DNA from: Sulfurimonas sp.
GTDB taxonomy: Bacteria > Campylobacterota > Campylobacteria > Campylobacterales > Sulfurimonadaceae
Length of the DNA: 40,188 nt
Reading direction: 5' to 3'
Assembly (NCBI GenBank): GCA_024513425.1
Contig: JANEIH010000006.1
Coordinates: 1 to 40,188 of the forward strand
Shown here: piece after piece, positions 6,831-15,416 of the stretch
How positions within the stretch are numbered: position 1 is the first letter of the stretch
Layout: every line of letters starts with the position of its first letter
Made by a program: the position numbers and the translations under genes
The notes under the pieces: generated by a model
The model's database searches: none
What the model was told of the DNA's origin: nothing
What the model saw: only the letters and a program-made list of their open reading frames with translations

Positions 6831-7826
6831 ATGAAAAAGATTAAAACTACACCACTTGCTCCTCAAGAGTTTGAGGTAGAACAAATTAGTGAGAATGAAG
6901 CTAATATTATGGCATATCCGTTTGAGACGGGCTATGCTATATCTTTAGCTCATCCACTTCGCCGTTTTCTATTAAGTAGCTCAGTTGGTTATGCGCCAAT
7001 CGCTATTAAAATCAAGGGTGCTAAACATGAGTTTGACTCTGTTCGTGGTATGCTTGAAGATATTTCTGATTTTATATTAAATCTTAAAGAGATTCGTTTT
7101 AAACTTAATAATGATGCAACAGAAACAGAGATAAACTATAGCTTTGCAGGTCCATGCAGTTTGACCGGATCTGATCTAAGCAATGATGAAGTTGAAGTGG
7201 TAACTCCAGAAGCTCCACTCGCTACACTAAATGAAGATTCAATGCTGAACTTTAGTATTAAAATTGCTCAGGGTATCGGATATGTTGCAAGTGAAGATAC
7301 ATATGAAGAGCTAGAAGATGGATATATTGCACTTGATGCCTACTTTACTCCGGTAAGAAGTGTTACATATAAAATTGAGAATGTACTTGTAGAGGACAAC
7401 CCTAACTTTGAAAGAGTTATCATAAACATCAAAACTGATGGTCAAATCTCTCCAATCGATGCATTTAGAAACTCCTTAGAAGTAATGTATGCGCAATTAG
7501 CTGTATTTAATTCAGAGATTAATATTAAAGCTCCGGTTGCTATTAAGAGAGTTGAAGAGTCATCAGACCTTAAAAAACTAACTGCCAACATAGATAGTCT
7601 TGGTTTAAGTGCTCGTAGTTTTAATTGTCTTGATCGCTCAAATATTAAACTCATTGGTGAAATTGTACTTATGAGTACAAATGATCTTAAAAATGTAAAA
7701 AATCTTGGTAAAAAATCTTACGATGAGATCGTAGAAAAAGTTCAAGAGTTTGGTTTTACAGTTGGTGCTGATTTAGAAGATGATGTAGTAACTGCACTAA
7801 AAAAGAAAATTGAAGTAGCTTCTTAA
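6831..7826 (+). CDS. rpoA: RNA polymerase alpha subunit
   Basis: 331 residues. The N-terminal dimerisation domain includes [22 protein letters not shown] and the beta/beta' contact loops. A flexible linker near 240 leads to the C-terminal domain ([22 protein letters not shown], then [18 protein letters not shown]), which binds promoter UP elements and activators. Placement between rpsD and rplQ is standard. It follows rpsD by 26 bases, the widest gap in the first part of the operon. Confidence 0.97.
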   Translation: MKKIKTTPLAPQEFEVEQISENEANIMAYPFETGYAISLAHPLRRFLLSSSVGYAPIAIKIKGAKHEFDSVRGMLEDISDFILNLKEIRFKLNNDATETEINYSFAGPCSLTGSDLSNDEVEVVTPEAPLATLNEDSMLNFSIKIAQGIGYVASEDTYEELEDGYIALDAYFTPVRSVTYKIENVLVEDNPNFERVIINIKTDGQISPIDAFRNSLEVMYAQLAVFNSEINIKAPVAIKRVEESSDLKKLTANIDSLGLSARSFNCLDRSNIKLIGEIVLMSTNDLKNVKNLGKKSYDEIVEKVQEFGFTVGADLEDDVVTALKKKIEVAS

Positions 7827-7853
7827 GAAGCACTAATTAAAGAGGAATAAGAT

Positions 7854-8204
7854 ATGAGACACCGTCATGGATATCGTAAACTAGGTCGTACAAGTGCTCA
7901 CCGTAAGGCACTTTTAGCAAACCTTAGTATTTCGTTAATTGAACATGGTAAAATTGAGACCACTACTATAAAAGCTAAAGAGCTTCGCTCTTATGTTGAA
8001 AAATTAATCACTGTTGCCGGTAAGGGCGACTCTAACGCTCACAGAGCAGTATTCGCTACGCTTCAAAACAAAGAAGCAACAAAAAAATTAGTAAATGAAA
8101 TCGCTCCACAATATGTTGAGCGTGCCGGTGGTTACACTAGAATTACTAAAACTCGTATTCGTCGTGGTGATGCTACACCAATGGCATTTATTGAATTAGT
8201 ATAA
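7854..8204 (+). CDS. rplQ: Ribosomal protein L17
   Basis: 116 residues beginning [20 protein letters not shown] with the typical THAELR-like segment ([17 protein letters not shown]) and the C-terminal [20 protein letters not shown]17 lies near the 50S tunnel exit. It is the last gene of the alpha operon and is followed by two hairpins. AGAGGAAT lies before the ATG. Confidence 0.97.
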   Translation: MRHRHGYRKLGRTSAHRKALLANLSISLIEHGKIETTTIKAKELRSYVEKLITVAGKGDSNAHRAVFATLQNKEATKKLVNEIAPQYVERAGGYTRITKTRIRRGDATPMAFIELV

Positions 8205-8217
8205 TCGACCATTTTTT

Positions 8218-8267
8218 ATCAGGGCTTTTGCCTTGATAGTTGCTCTCTTTAGAGTTATGACTCTAAA
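8218..8267 (+). terminator. Tandem hairpins at the end of the alpha operon
   Basis: Hairpin 1 spans 8218-8237 (ATCAGGG / CCTTGAT, one G-U pair, six-base loop). Hairpin 2 spans 8248-8267 (TTTAGAGT / ACTCTAAA, perfect 8-bp stem, four-base loop). Neither is followed by a strong T run, so termination may be partial, but position after rplQ fits an operon end. Confidence 0.5.
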
Positions 8268-8308
8268 CTTTCCACATTCTAAAATACTTTACGATCTAGG
8301 AATATATT

Positions 8309-9526
8309 ATGAGTACTTTTGCATTTGGAACATATAGGGTTAGTGATGAAAATCTGCTACATATTGAAGCATTGAAAGAGGCTATTGAAGCAGGCGTGAG
8401 ACTCATTGATACCTCTACAAGCTACTGTGATGGTGGAGCTGAGCGAGCCATTGCCAAAGTAATGGCATTTTTTAAAGATGATATTCGCGATGAGATCAAG
8501 ATAGTCTCAAAATTTGGCTATATTCAAGGCTCAAACCTCATACAACACAAAGAGAGACCTTTTGAAGATGTAGTAGAGTACTCACCGAATTGTTATCACT
8601 CTATAGCATCATCATTTTTAAAAAGAGAACTCACAGAGTCTTTAAATCGTCTGCAACTCAATTCACTTGATTGCTATCTGATTCATAATCCTGAATGTTT
8701 TATCTATGAAGCACTTAAAAAAGAGATGTCGCGTGATGCAATGCTCGATACAATGTTTGAGAGAATCTATGGGGCTTTTGTAGGTTTAGAAGAGAGAGTA
8801 AAAGAGGGTCAAATCAACTCCTATGGAATCAGTTCAAACTCTTTTGCAAAAGCTGAGAATGACCCTGAGTTTTTACCCTATGAAGATTTAATTATACTTG
8901 CTCAAAAAGCAGCACGCAAAGTTGGCAATGTTGAGCACGGCTTTACAACTATTGAACTACCGATAAATCTTTTGGAGCATAAAGGCTTGAAGTGTGCCGC
9001 ATGGGCAAGAAAAAACGGGCTAAGAGTTCTTTCAAACAGACCATTTAATGCGCAAAAAAATGGATTGATGTATCATTTAGTAGAGTATGATGAACCAAAA
9101 GATTACTACCATACGCTCAATGAACTTTTAGAGATTTGTGACAATAAACAGCTCAATCCTCTCTATAACCTGATAGAACAGATGGATACAAACAAACACA
9201 AGTTTGGTTTTATTGGAGAGTATGATTCATTTTTATATACGCAGATTCTGCCACACATTAAAAAGACGATAGAGAAGATACCCCAAGAGGTTTTAGATGT
9301 ACTTTTGGAGTATATTGATAGATTCTTGCGTGAGTATAGAGATATGGTGGCTTATGAGTCATCAAAAATGACAAAAACAGCTCTTAAAGAGTATTTTGAG
9401 GGGTGTAAAACAAAAATGCAGGAGTGCGCATTGCGTTTTTTATTGGAAATTGACGATATAGAGAGTATAATAGTCGGTATGCGAAAACCAAGTTGCGTGC
9501 AAGAGGTCATGGCTTTAAAAAGCTAG
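8309..9526 (+). CDS. Aldo/keto reductase family protein
   Basis: 405 residues. The N-terminal two thirds form an aldo/keto reductase barrel with the full catalytic tetrad in sight: D34 (RLIDTS), Y39 (STSYCDG), K68 (IVSKFGY) and H126 (YLIHNPE). The family reduces carbonyls with NAD(P)H. It is longer than the usual 280-340 residues, with an extra helical segment around 245-340 (KDYYHTLNELLEICDN ... YIDRFLREYRD). The end, SIIVGMRKPSCVQEVM, is the standard cofactor-binding C-terminus. AGGAA precedes the ATG. It stands alone between the alpha operon and the Nfu gene; substrate unknown. One TGCGTGAG copy lies at 9327. Confidence 0.85.
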   Translation: MSTFAFGTYRVSDENLLHIEALKEAIEAGVRLIDTSTSYCDGGAERAIAKVMAFFKDDIRDEIKIVSKFGYIQGSNLIQHKERPFEDVVEYSPNCYHSIASSFLKRELTESLNRLQLNSLDCYLIHNPECFIYEALKKEMSRDAMLDTMFERIYGAFVGLEERVKEGQINSYGISSNSFAKAENDPEFLPYEDLIILAQKAARKVGNVEHGFTTIELPINLLEHKGLKCAAWARKNGLRVLSNRPFNAQKNGLMYHLVEYDEPKDYYHTLNELLEICDNKQLNPLYNLIEQMDTNKHKFGFIGEYDSFLYTQILPHIKKTIEKIPQEVLDVLLEYIDRFLREYRDMVAYESSKMTKTALKEYFEGCKTKMQECALRFLLEIDDIESIIVGMRKPSCVQEVMALKS

Positions 9527-9576
9527 GTAAAAATATTTTTTATCGCCTGTTAAGCGATATTGTCATATTTTATGAT

Positions 9577-9582
9577 TATAAT
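9577..9582 (+). promoter_or_regulatory. -10 box upstream of the Nfu gene
   Basis: TATAAT lies 26 bases before the ATG of the Nfu gene, leaving room for a short leader and the AAGGAT ribosome binding site. A small hairpin (ATCGC / GCGAT, 9542-9558) just upstream may end transcription of the aldo/keto reductase gene. Confidence 0.5.
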
Positions 9583-9608
9583 ACTCAAGAATTTAAAGGA
9601 TAAACTAA

Positions 9609-9884
9609 ATGATCCCATTTACTGATGAAGAGCTTATGGAGCCAGTGAGATGTGCTATTGACAAGGTTCGTCCGTCTTTAGCTCTTGATGGTGGAGATAT
9701 TGACTTTATAACAGTCAAAAACGGTAATGTATATGTACAGCTAAAAGGTGCATGTATCGGATGTGCAAGCAGTGGCTCTACACTAAAATATGGTGTTGAG
9801 AGACAATTAAGAATGGATATTCACCCTGAACTTTGTGTCGTTAATGTTCCGTTTGGAATGGAAAACGATTTAGATAATTTATAA
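9609..9884 (+). CDS. NifU C-terminal-type (Nfu) Fe-S cluster carrier
   Basis: A 91-residue stand-alone Nfu domain. The start of the fold (VRPSLALDGGDIDFITVKNG) and the cluster-binding C49-x2-C52 in GACIGCASSG are clear. Two such proteins hold one 4Fe-4S cluster between them and deliver it to target enzymes. It is the first gene of a likely operon with the helical repeat protein and murE. This organism type depends heavily on Fe-S enzymes, including the neighbouring ferredoxin-like and radical SAM proteins. Confidence 0.9.
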   Translation: MIPFTDEELMEPVRCAIDKVRPSLALDGGDIDFITVKNGNVYVQLKGACIGCASSGSTLKYGVERQLRMDIHPELCVVNVPFGMENDLDNL

Positions 9885-9905
9885 ATTTTAAAAGTAAAGA
9901 AGAAA

Positions 9906-10499
9906 ATGAGTGCAATAAGCAAATATAAAATTTTATCGCAAGCAAAGGAGAGCTTTTCCAAAGCAGACTACAAGAGTGCGTTGGAAAAATTCGCTGAAGT
10001 TTTGCAAAACTATCCAAACTCAAAAGAGGCTTATAATGGCGTAATTCTTTCGGAAATGGCTATGAGTGGTGAAATAGGTGCAGAGGCACTGTTTGACTAT
10101 TATGAGATATTAAGAGAAGAAGATAAAGAAGAAGCTGATGCAGTTATAGAAGAGATATTGCAAAATATAGACGGCACACTTGGCAAATTGTCGGAAACTT
10201 TTAATCAATCCTTGCGTGAGCGAATAGAGTTTGAAGATGGAATTTTATACAGTGATTTTAAAAAACTGCTTGATGAAGGAGCCGACTTCAAAGAGACTTT
10301 TGAAAATATTATGTTCTCTACGCGTGTCATTATCACTGAAAAAGAGGATTTTATAGACTTCTTAGACAGATTGATTGAGCATGGTTTTTCAGAGATGGCA
10401 CTAACCTATTTAGAAAAAGCATTAACTGTTGACCCTAGTGATAAACTCTTGGCAAAGCTCTTAAAAAAAATCGCTCAAGGCAAAAAGATTGAAATTTGA
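9906..10499 (+). CDS. Tetratricopeptide-like helical protein
   Basis: 197 acidic residues, all helical in appearance. The N-terminus (residues 5-60) fits one or two TPR units: AKESFSKADYKSALEKFAEV, LQNYPNSKEAYNGVILSEMA. The C-terminus (about 160-190) carries another (GFSEMALTYLEKALTVDPSD). No signal peptide. It overlaps the TTG start of murE by 11 bases, so the two are tightly coupled. Function unknown; a scaffold role is likely for TPR proteins. It carries a TGCGTGAG copy at 10213 (LRE codons). Confidence 0.75.
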   Translation: MSAISKYKILSQAKESFSKADYKSALEKFAEVLQNYPNSKEAYNGVILSEMAMSGEIGAEALFDYYEILREEDKEEADAVIEEILQNIDGTLGKLSETFNQSLRERIEFEDGILYSDFKKLLDEGADFKETFENIMFSTRVIITEKEDFIDFLDRLIEHGFSEMALTYLEKALTVDPSDKLLAKLLKKIAQGKKIEI

Positions 10500-11781
10500 A
10501 CTTCCAAATCAAGTATGTAAATATGTAACGGAAAATTCACAGGAGTGTGACAGCGAGACAGCATTTGTTTTGACAACACAAAATGAAAAATATATAGATG
10601 ATGCAAAAGCACATAATGCACACTCTATTATAAAAATAGCAGATATTGCGGAGCTCTTTGGAGTTGATAAGATTAAAATCATCGGTATTACCGGCACGAA
10701 TGGGAAAACAACAACAGCTAGTGCAATATACTCTTTTTTATTAGACCTTGGCTATAAAGTAGCTTTTCAAGGGACTCGTGGTCTCTTTATGAATGATGAA
10801 ATTGTTGAAGGCAAAACTCTTACGACACCTTCGGTTTTAAATACCTACAGACATATCTATCAGGCACTACAAGCAGGATGTGAATATTTCATTATGGAGG
10901 TAAGCTCTCACGCAATCGTTCAAAAAAGAGTTGAAGGATTGGATTTTGAGTTGAAAATCCTTACAAACATCACGCAGGATCATCTTGATTATCACAAAAC
11001 ACTTAGTGAATATATCTCTGTCAAGAACTCCTTTTTTCAAGATGAGAGCAAAAAACTTATCAATAAAGATGAAGAGAAGAGCTCATTTAATATTAAAAAT
11101 ACATATACATACGGCATAGAAAATCCAGCTACTTACAGACTAATGGCATATTCACTCAATAGCGGCAGCAGTGGAATTATTCAACATTTTCAAGAGATTG
11201 TTCCTTTTACGGCATCACTGCATGGTTTTTTTAATCTATACAACTTGACGGCAGCCATAGCCGCAACACACCTTATAACAGACAAAAGCCTAGAAGAGAT
11301 TGCAGGCGTTGTGGATAACTTCGCCGGTGTAAGTGGAAGAATGGAGCAAGTCTGCGCTGCACCGAATGTCATTGTTGACTTTGCACATACTCCCGATGGT
11401 ATGCAACAGGTTCTCAATGCACTCAAAGAAAAAGAGTTACTAGTTGTCTTTGGTGCAGGTGGAGATAGAGATAGATCAAAGCGTCCACTTATGGGGCGAG
11501 TGGCCGCAACATTGGCAAAAAAAGTCTATATCACAAGCGATAATCCTCGCTATGAAGATCCTGATGTAATCGTAGAAGATATATTAGAGGGTATCCAAGA
11601 GAGAAGTCATATTGTTGTAGAGCTCAATCGCAAAAAGGCTATTGAGATGGCACTTGATGAGCAAGAGGGCGATGAGGTCGTTGTTATTCTCGGCAAAGGA
11701 GATGAAAACTATCAGATTATTTATGATGAAAAATTACTTTTTGACGACAGAGAAGTTGTAAGAGAACTTCTTAAAATCTAA
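10489..11781 (+). CDS. murE: UDP-MurNAc-L-Ala-D-Glu:meso-diaminopimelate ligase
   Basis: 430 residues. MurE adds meso-diaminopimelate to the peptidoglycan stem peptide in the cytoplasm, using ATP. The P-loop GITGTNGKTTT (67-77), the HxxE/SSH region (EVSSHAIVQKR), and the D351-N-P-R354 motif that selects diaminopimelate over lysine are all present. It is a little shorter than E. coli MurE (495), missing part of the N-terminal UDP-binding domain, as is usual in Campylobacterota. The start is TTG, with AAGG about 8 bases before it, inside the end of the upstream gene. Its 3' end overlaps the convergent barrel gene by 11 bases. Confidence 0.93.
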   Translation: MKFELPNQVCKYVTENSQECDSETAFVLTTQNEKYIDDAKAHNAHSIIKIADIAELFGVDKIKIIGITGTNGKTTTASAIYSFLLDLGYKVAFQGTRGLFMNDEIVEGKTLTTPSVLNTYRHIYQALQAGCEYFIMEVSSHAIVQKRVEGLDFELKILTNITQDHLDYHKTLSEYISVKNSFFQDESKKLINKDEEKSSFNIKNTYTYGIENPATYRLMAYSLNSGSSGIIQHFQEIVPFTASLHGFFNLYNLTAAIAATHLITDKSLEEIAGVVDNFAGVSGRMEQVCAAPNVIVDFAHTPDGMQQVLNALKEKELLVVFGAGGDRDRSKRPLMGRVAATLAKKVYITSDNPRYEDPDVIVEDILEGIQERSHIVVELNRKKAIEMALDEQEGDEVVVILGKGDENYQIIYDEKLLFDDREVVRELLKI

Positions 11782-12379
11782 AGTTTATGCCGACATAGCC
11801 AATATTTAAGTGTGATGAGGGTATAAGCGTAGAGCTAAGATCAAGCTTTTGATAGGAGGTATATCTATACTCATATGCAACTTCTAGATCAAAATTTTTA
11901 TTGATTGGAATAAAAAGACCAGCCCCCAAATTAAATGAGCCATAGCCAAGAGAATTATTATGTATATCTGTAGAAGTCTCAAGATATCCTCCTCCAAATC
12001 CTGCTTTGACATAAGGATTGACATATATACCAAGATCCCCTGTTTTTAAAAGCTCATCTTTAAGCTCAGCCAATCGATCTTCTGTGATACCAAAGTCCCA
12101 TGCTTTTAAAAGCTCTATATTAAAACCATATTTTTTCCCATCGTTGAGATCGAAGATACGAGAGCTGTTGTCTGTATAATCAAATGATAGTTCAACCGCA
12201 TAGGCTTTTTTGCTTCCATATCCTATTTTAATCCGTGCGACACTATTGTTAATCACCCACTCATCTTCATCATAAGTGATTGTTTCACTACTATATGCAT
12301 AACCTGTACCAAAATAGACTTTCGACTCGGCATCAAGCAATGAAGCGATAAAGAGTAAAAGTAATATAATTTTTTTCAA
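11771..12379 (-). CDS. Outer-membrane beta-barrel protein
   Basis: 202 residues with a signal peptide (MKKIILLLLFIASLLDA, cleavage before ES). The mature part alternates hydrophobic and polar residues in beta strands, with many Tyr/Gly (YFGTGYAY, IKIGYGSKKAYAVELSFDY, LEVAYEYRYTSY) and a C-terminal aromatic end (VGINFRF, last residue Phe), the usual signal for barrel insertion. It resembles the eight-stranded OmpA/OmpW-like porin folds. It is single and convergent with murE, divergent from the ferredoxin operon. Confidence 0.8.
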   Translation of the reverse strand: MKKIILLLLFIASLLDAESKVYFGTGYAYSSETITYDEDEWVINNSVARIKIGYGSKKAYAVELSFDYTDNSSRIFDLNDGKKYGFNIELLKAWDFGITEDRLAELKDELLKTGDLGIYVNPYVKAGFGGGYLETSTDIHNNSLGYGSFNLGAGLFIPINKNFDLEVAYEYRYTSYQKLDLSSTLIPSSHLNIGYVGINFRF

Positions 12380-12460
12380 AATAGTTCTCCAAATTTTTTA
12401 AAAATTATATCTTAAAAATATGAACTTATTTAGTAAAGTTAGAAAATAGACTGATATTTT

Positions 12461-12469
12461 TGATATAAT
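12461..12469 (+). promoter_or_regulatory. Extended -10 promoter of the ferredoxin-panD operon
   Basis: TGATATAAT is an extended -10 element (TG-N-TATAAT) 27 bases before the ATG of the ferredoxin-like gene. An AAGGAT ribosome binding site lies between. It probably drives the close-packed run of genes through ispA and tkt, though ispA also has its own -10 box. Confidence 0.6.
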
Positions 12470-12496
12470 TGCACAAAAATTTTAAGGATAATTTCT

Positions 12497-12871
12497 ATGG
12501 GAATTCCACAACCGGCATTTTATATTTTCAAATGTGAGCAATCAGCTCCTCCAGGTATGCCAAAACCATCATGTGTTACACCGCAAACTCAAGATCTTTT
12601 TCAATATCTTGCACAAAAATTGATGCAAGAGGGAATCATGGGTACAGTACAACCGATTCGTACCTCTTGTCTGAACCGTTGTCAAATGGGACCGGTTATG
12701 CTTGTTGAGCCAGGTCATACAATGTATGCAGGATTAACTAAAGAAAAAATTGATAAAATAGTACAAGAACATATCTTAGGCGGAAGCGTTGTTGAAGAGT
12801 TTGTAATTGACTCTGAGATGTGGGATGAGCCAATTAGCCCTGCTGATATGAAAAAACAGATGGGAATGTAG
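12497..12871 (+). CDS. Thioredoxin-like [2Fe-2S] ferredoxin
   Basis: 124 residues. Four cysteines sit as C13, C26, C58 and C62 ([22 protein letters not shown]), the arrangement of thioredoxin-fold [2Fe-2S] ferredoxins such as the NuoE-type and Aquifex ferredoxin. [14 protein letters not shown] is the family signature around the third and fourth ligands. It likely carries electrons in the cytoplasm; the partner is not visible here. It leads an operon with panD eight bases downstream. Confidence 0.85.
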   Translation: MGIPQPAFYIFKCEQSAPPGMPKPSCVTPQTQDLFQYLAQKLMQEGIMGTVQPIRTSCLNRCQMGPVMLVEPGHTMYAGLTKEKIDKIVQEHILGGSVVEEFVIDSEMWDEPISPADMKKQMGM

Positions 12872-12879
12872 GAAAAGTA

Positions 12880-13245
12880 ATGACAATAGAGATGTTGTAT
12901 AGCAAAATCCATCGAGCTACCGTAACAGATGCCAACTTGAACTATGTTGGATCTATTACGATAGACGAGGAGCTTTTAGAAGCCTCCAAGATGCGAGTTG
13001 GACAAAAAGTAGAGATACTTAACATTAACAATGGTGAAAGATTTTCTACTTACATTATCCTTGGTGAGCGTGGAAAGCGAGATATCTGTCTTAATGGAGC
13101 AGCTGCACGCAAAGTTCATAAAGGTGATAAAATCATCATTGTTGCCTATACTACATATGATGAGAAAGAGCTTGAAACATACAAGCCGACTGTTGTTTTA
13201 CTTAATGATGAAAATAATATTGATGAAATTTTAGAGAGTATCTAA
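12880..13245 (+). CDS. panD: Aspartate 1-decarboxylase
   Basis: 121 residues. PanD makes beta-alanine from aspartate for pantothenate and coenzyme A. The self-cleavage site G24-S25 in NYVGSITID, which creates the pyruvoyl cofactor, is in place, along with the [30 protein letters not shown] core. Length and start match the family. Its TAA stop shares one base with the ATG of the YbaB gene (TAATG), so translation is coupled. Confidence 0.96.
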   Translation: MTIEMLYSKIHRATVTDANLNYVGSITIDEELLEASKMRVGQKVEILNINNGERFSTYIILGERGKRDICLNGAAARKVHKGDKIIIVAYTTYDEKELETYKPTVVLLNDENNIDEILESI

Positions 13246-13556
13246 TGCTTGAAAATATGGGTGATTTAAGTAAAATGCTACAAGGCTTTGAAGAGAATGC
13301 CAAAAAGTTCAAAGATGAACTTGCAAGCAAAACTTTTTCCGTTAAGAGTGGCGGTGGTATGATAGAGCTTGCACTTAACGGTAACGGTGAAGTTATCGAC
13401 TTAAACATCGACGATGAACTTTTAGGCGATAAAGAGTCTCTGCAGATTCTTCTCATCGGCGCAATTAATGATGCAAACAAGATGATTCAACAAAATCAGC
13501 AACAAAGTGCACTTGGTATGCTAGGTAGCATGGGTTCGTTTGGTGGAGTAAAGTAG
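13245..13556 (+). CDS. YbaB/EbfC nucleoid-associated protein
   Basis: 103 residues with the YbaB pattern: an N-terminal helix (LSKMLQGFEENAKKF), a small sheet (GGGMIELALNGNGEVIDLNID) and a C-terminal helix (AINDANKMIQQNQQ) with a glycine/methionine-rich tail. Members bind DNA as dimers and affect nucleoid structure. In many bacteria the gene sits by dnaX-recR; here it lies between panD and a PDZ protein gene. Confidence 0.9.
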   Translation: MLENMGDLSKMLQGFEENAKKFKDELASKTFSVKSGGGMIELALNGNGEVIDLNIDDELLGDKESLQILLIGAINDANKMIQQNQQQSALGMLGSMGSFGGVK

Positions 13557-14540
13557 GTGTTTTTTCGCCTCTTTGTTTTTACCTCTCTTTTTTTTATAGA
13601 TCTATACGCCTGTAAAGGTGGCTATACTGCCTGCATAGCAAAAGTAAAAGATTCTCACGCAATACAAAACAATACTTTGCAAATTCCCCTTAAAAAAAAG
13701 ACAAGAGTACTCTACACCCATACAAAACCAGATGCAAAAATCTTAAAATATGATCCTTTTCTCTCACTCTATCTCATAAAGGATCCAAAACCTTTTGCAT
13801 ACCCTTTTGATATTAATCTACGCTTGCAGGTAGGCACGGCGATGGTAACAGATAAAAGCTCACGCAAGGGAGAGTTTATTCAAAACCAGATCGGACTGAA
13901 CACTTTGGCACGCTATAGTAAACCATCGCTTATTCCATCACTGCTTACAAATTCTTGCTGTTCACTCGAAGGTGTAGTAACTTCCCATGGCATCATCCAA
14001 AAAGAGTATCTTAAACATTTCACAGATACAAAAAAGAGTCAATATGGCGATATCGGTATTCGCGTAAAAAATAAGAGAGGCTCTGTTATTGTAACTGCAA
14101 GCGATCCGTTTTTTAAAAACAATCCTTTTAAAACAGATGACCGCATAGTGGTTTTTGACGGGAGAGAAGTAAAGGCGGCATCTTCGCTTATGCGTATGAT
14201 TCTTTTTAGTAAAAGAGGTGTGCAACACACAGTAAAAGTTAAAAGAGATAATCAATATCTTACCTATACGGTCACAACAAAAAAACGCTATGGCGGTGGT
14301 GAACTTAGCGATACATTTTTGGAGTCGCAAGGGGTCTTTTTTGATAAAGCACTTAATCTTGTAAAAATAGAGAAAAAGTTTAAAGGTTATGGCATCAAAA
14401 AAGGTGACAGACTCATTCAAATCAATGGTGTGAAGATAAAAAACCAAAAAGAGCTCCGCAGATATATTCAAAAAGCTAAAGATTACTCCTCTTTGCTTTT
14501 TGAGCGTAACAACTTTCAGTTTTTTATAAATATTAAGTAG
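13557..14540 (+). CDS. Exported PDZ-domain protein
   Basis: 327 residues from a GTG start that directly follows the YbaB stop; GGAG lies about 9 bases upstream. The N-terminus is a signal peptide ending near DLYAC19, which could be a lipoprotein box although Tyr at -2 is atypical. Two PDZ-like units can be seen: about 165-240 (IGIRVKNKRGSVIVTASDP ... DDRIVVFDGREV) and 255-325 (GVFFDKALNLVKIEKKF ... KGDRLIQINGVKIKNQKEL). No protease triad is present, so it is more likely an envelope scaffold or sensor than an enzyme. Two CTCACGCA copies lie at 13654 and 13859. Confidence 0.8.
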   Translation: MFFRLFVFTSLFFIDLYACKGGYTACIAKVKDSHAIQNNTLQIPLKKKTRVLYTHTKPDAKILKYDPFLSLYLIKDPKPFAYPFDINLRLQVGTAMVTDKSSRKGEFIQNQIGLNTLARYSKPSLIPSLLTNSCCSLEGVVTSHGIIQKEYLKHFTDTKKSQYGDIGIRVKNKRGSVIVTASDPFFKNNPFKTDDRIVVFDGREVKAASSLMRMILFSKRGVQHTVKVKRDNQYLTYTVTTKKRYGGGELSDTFLESQGVFFDKALNLVKIEKKFKGYGIKKGDRLIQINGVKIKNQKELRRYIQKAKDYSSLLFERNNFQFFINIK

Positions 14541-14547
14541 AAAAAAG

Positions 14548-14553
14548 TACAAT
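14548..14553 (+). promoter_or_regulatory. -10 box, probable leaderless start of ispA
   Basis: TACAAT ends five bases before the ATG at 14559 (TACAAT-TTCAT-ATG). No ribosome binding site precedes the ATG. The mqnA promoter has almost the same sequence. Confidence 0.45.
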
Positions 14554-14558
14554 TTCAT

Positions 14559-15407
14559 ATGCAAAATTTTGAGCAATTTTTATTAGATAATTTACCGCAC
14601 TCAAAGAGTATTCATCCAACCTATGAGAGTGCCTTGCGAAATATGTTAGAAGCTGGCGGAAAGCGTTTTCGTCCCGCACTGCTTTTAGGCGTTGTTAAGG
14701 CTTATAATCCTCTAATGATTGAGTCTGCCTATCACGCAGCATATGCAATAGAGTTGCTGCATACATACTCTCTTATTCATGATGATCTGCCGGCAATGGA
14801 TGATTCACCTCTACGCCGTGGACATCCAACACTCCACATTACTTATGATGAGGTAACGGCAATACTTGTTGGCGATGCGCTCAACACCTACTCTTTTGAA
14901 GTGCTAAGCAATGCTCCTTTTTCAGATGAGACAAAAGTAAATCTCATCAGTGAGTTGGCAAAAAACGGCGGTCTTAACGGTATGGTGCTAGGTCAGGCAA
15001 TAGACTGCTATTTTGAGAACAAACCTTTGGCTCTTGAAGATATAAAAGTGCTCCATACAAATAAAACCGCCAAGCTTATAGCCACGGCATTGAAGATGGG
15101 TGCACTCATTGTCGGGCGTGAAAATGAAGCAGATAAGCTTTATAATTTTGGTATAAAACTCGGTCTGCTTTTTCAAATTCAAGATGATATACTTGATGTA
15201 ACACAAAGCTCCGAAGAGGCAGGCAAATTGACAAATAATGATGAGGAGAAGAACTCTTTTGTAACGATTTTAGGTTTAGATGAGGCTCTGCGTGAGGCAA
15301 ATCTTTTAGCAGATGAATTAACAAAAAGTATGCAAAGTTTTGATGAGAGCCTACGGCGTGAGCTCTCGCCAATACTTACAAAGTACATAAACAGACATAA
15401 AAACTAA
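14559..15407 (+). CDS. ispA: Polyprenyl (farnesyl/geranylgeranyl) diphosphate synthase
   Basis: 282 residues. Makes C15 or C20 prenyl diphosphates for quinone side chains and undecaprenol. Both aspartate-rich motifs are present: DDLPAMDD at 75-82 (the bacterial two-residue insertion form) and DDILD at 209-213. GGKRFRPALLLG, LVGDALNTYSFEVL and the GMVLGQAIDC segment are also typical. Product length cannot be settled by reading alone. It sits 9 bases before tkt. One TGCGTGAG copy is at 15289. Confidence 0.93.
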   Translation: MQNFEQFLLDNLPHSKSIHPTYESALRNMLEAGGKRFRPALLLGVVKAYNPLMIESAYHAAYAIELLHTYSLIHDDLPAMDDSPLRRGHPTLHITYDEVTAILVGDALNTYSFEVLSNAPFSDETKVNLISELAKNGGLNGMVLGQAIDCYFENKPLALEDIKVLHTNKTAKLIATALKMGALIVGRENEADKLYNFGIKLGLLFQIQDDILDVTQSSEEAGKLTNNDEEKNSFVTILGLDEALREANLLADELTKSMQSFDESLRRELSPILTKYINRHKN

Positions 15408-15416
15408 GGATAGATA

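Noticed and set aside
13962-14576. A 204-codon minus-strand frame inside the PDZ gene
   Set aside because: It lies opposite a gene with a signal peptide and PDZ motifs, has low-complexity aromatic composition and no ribosome binding site.
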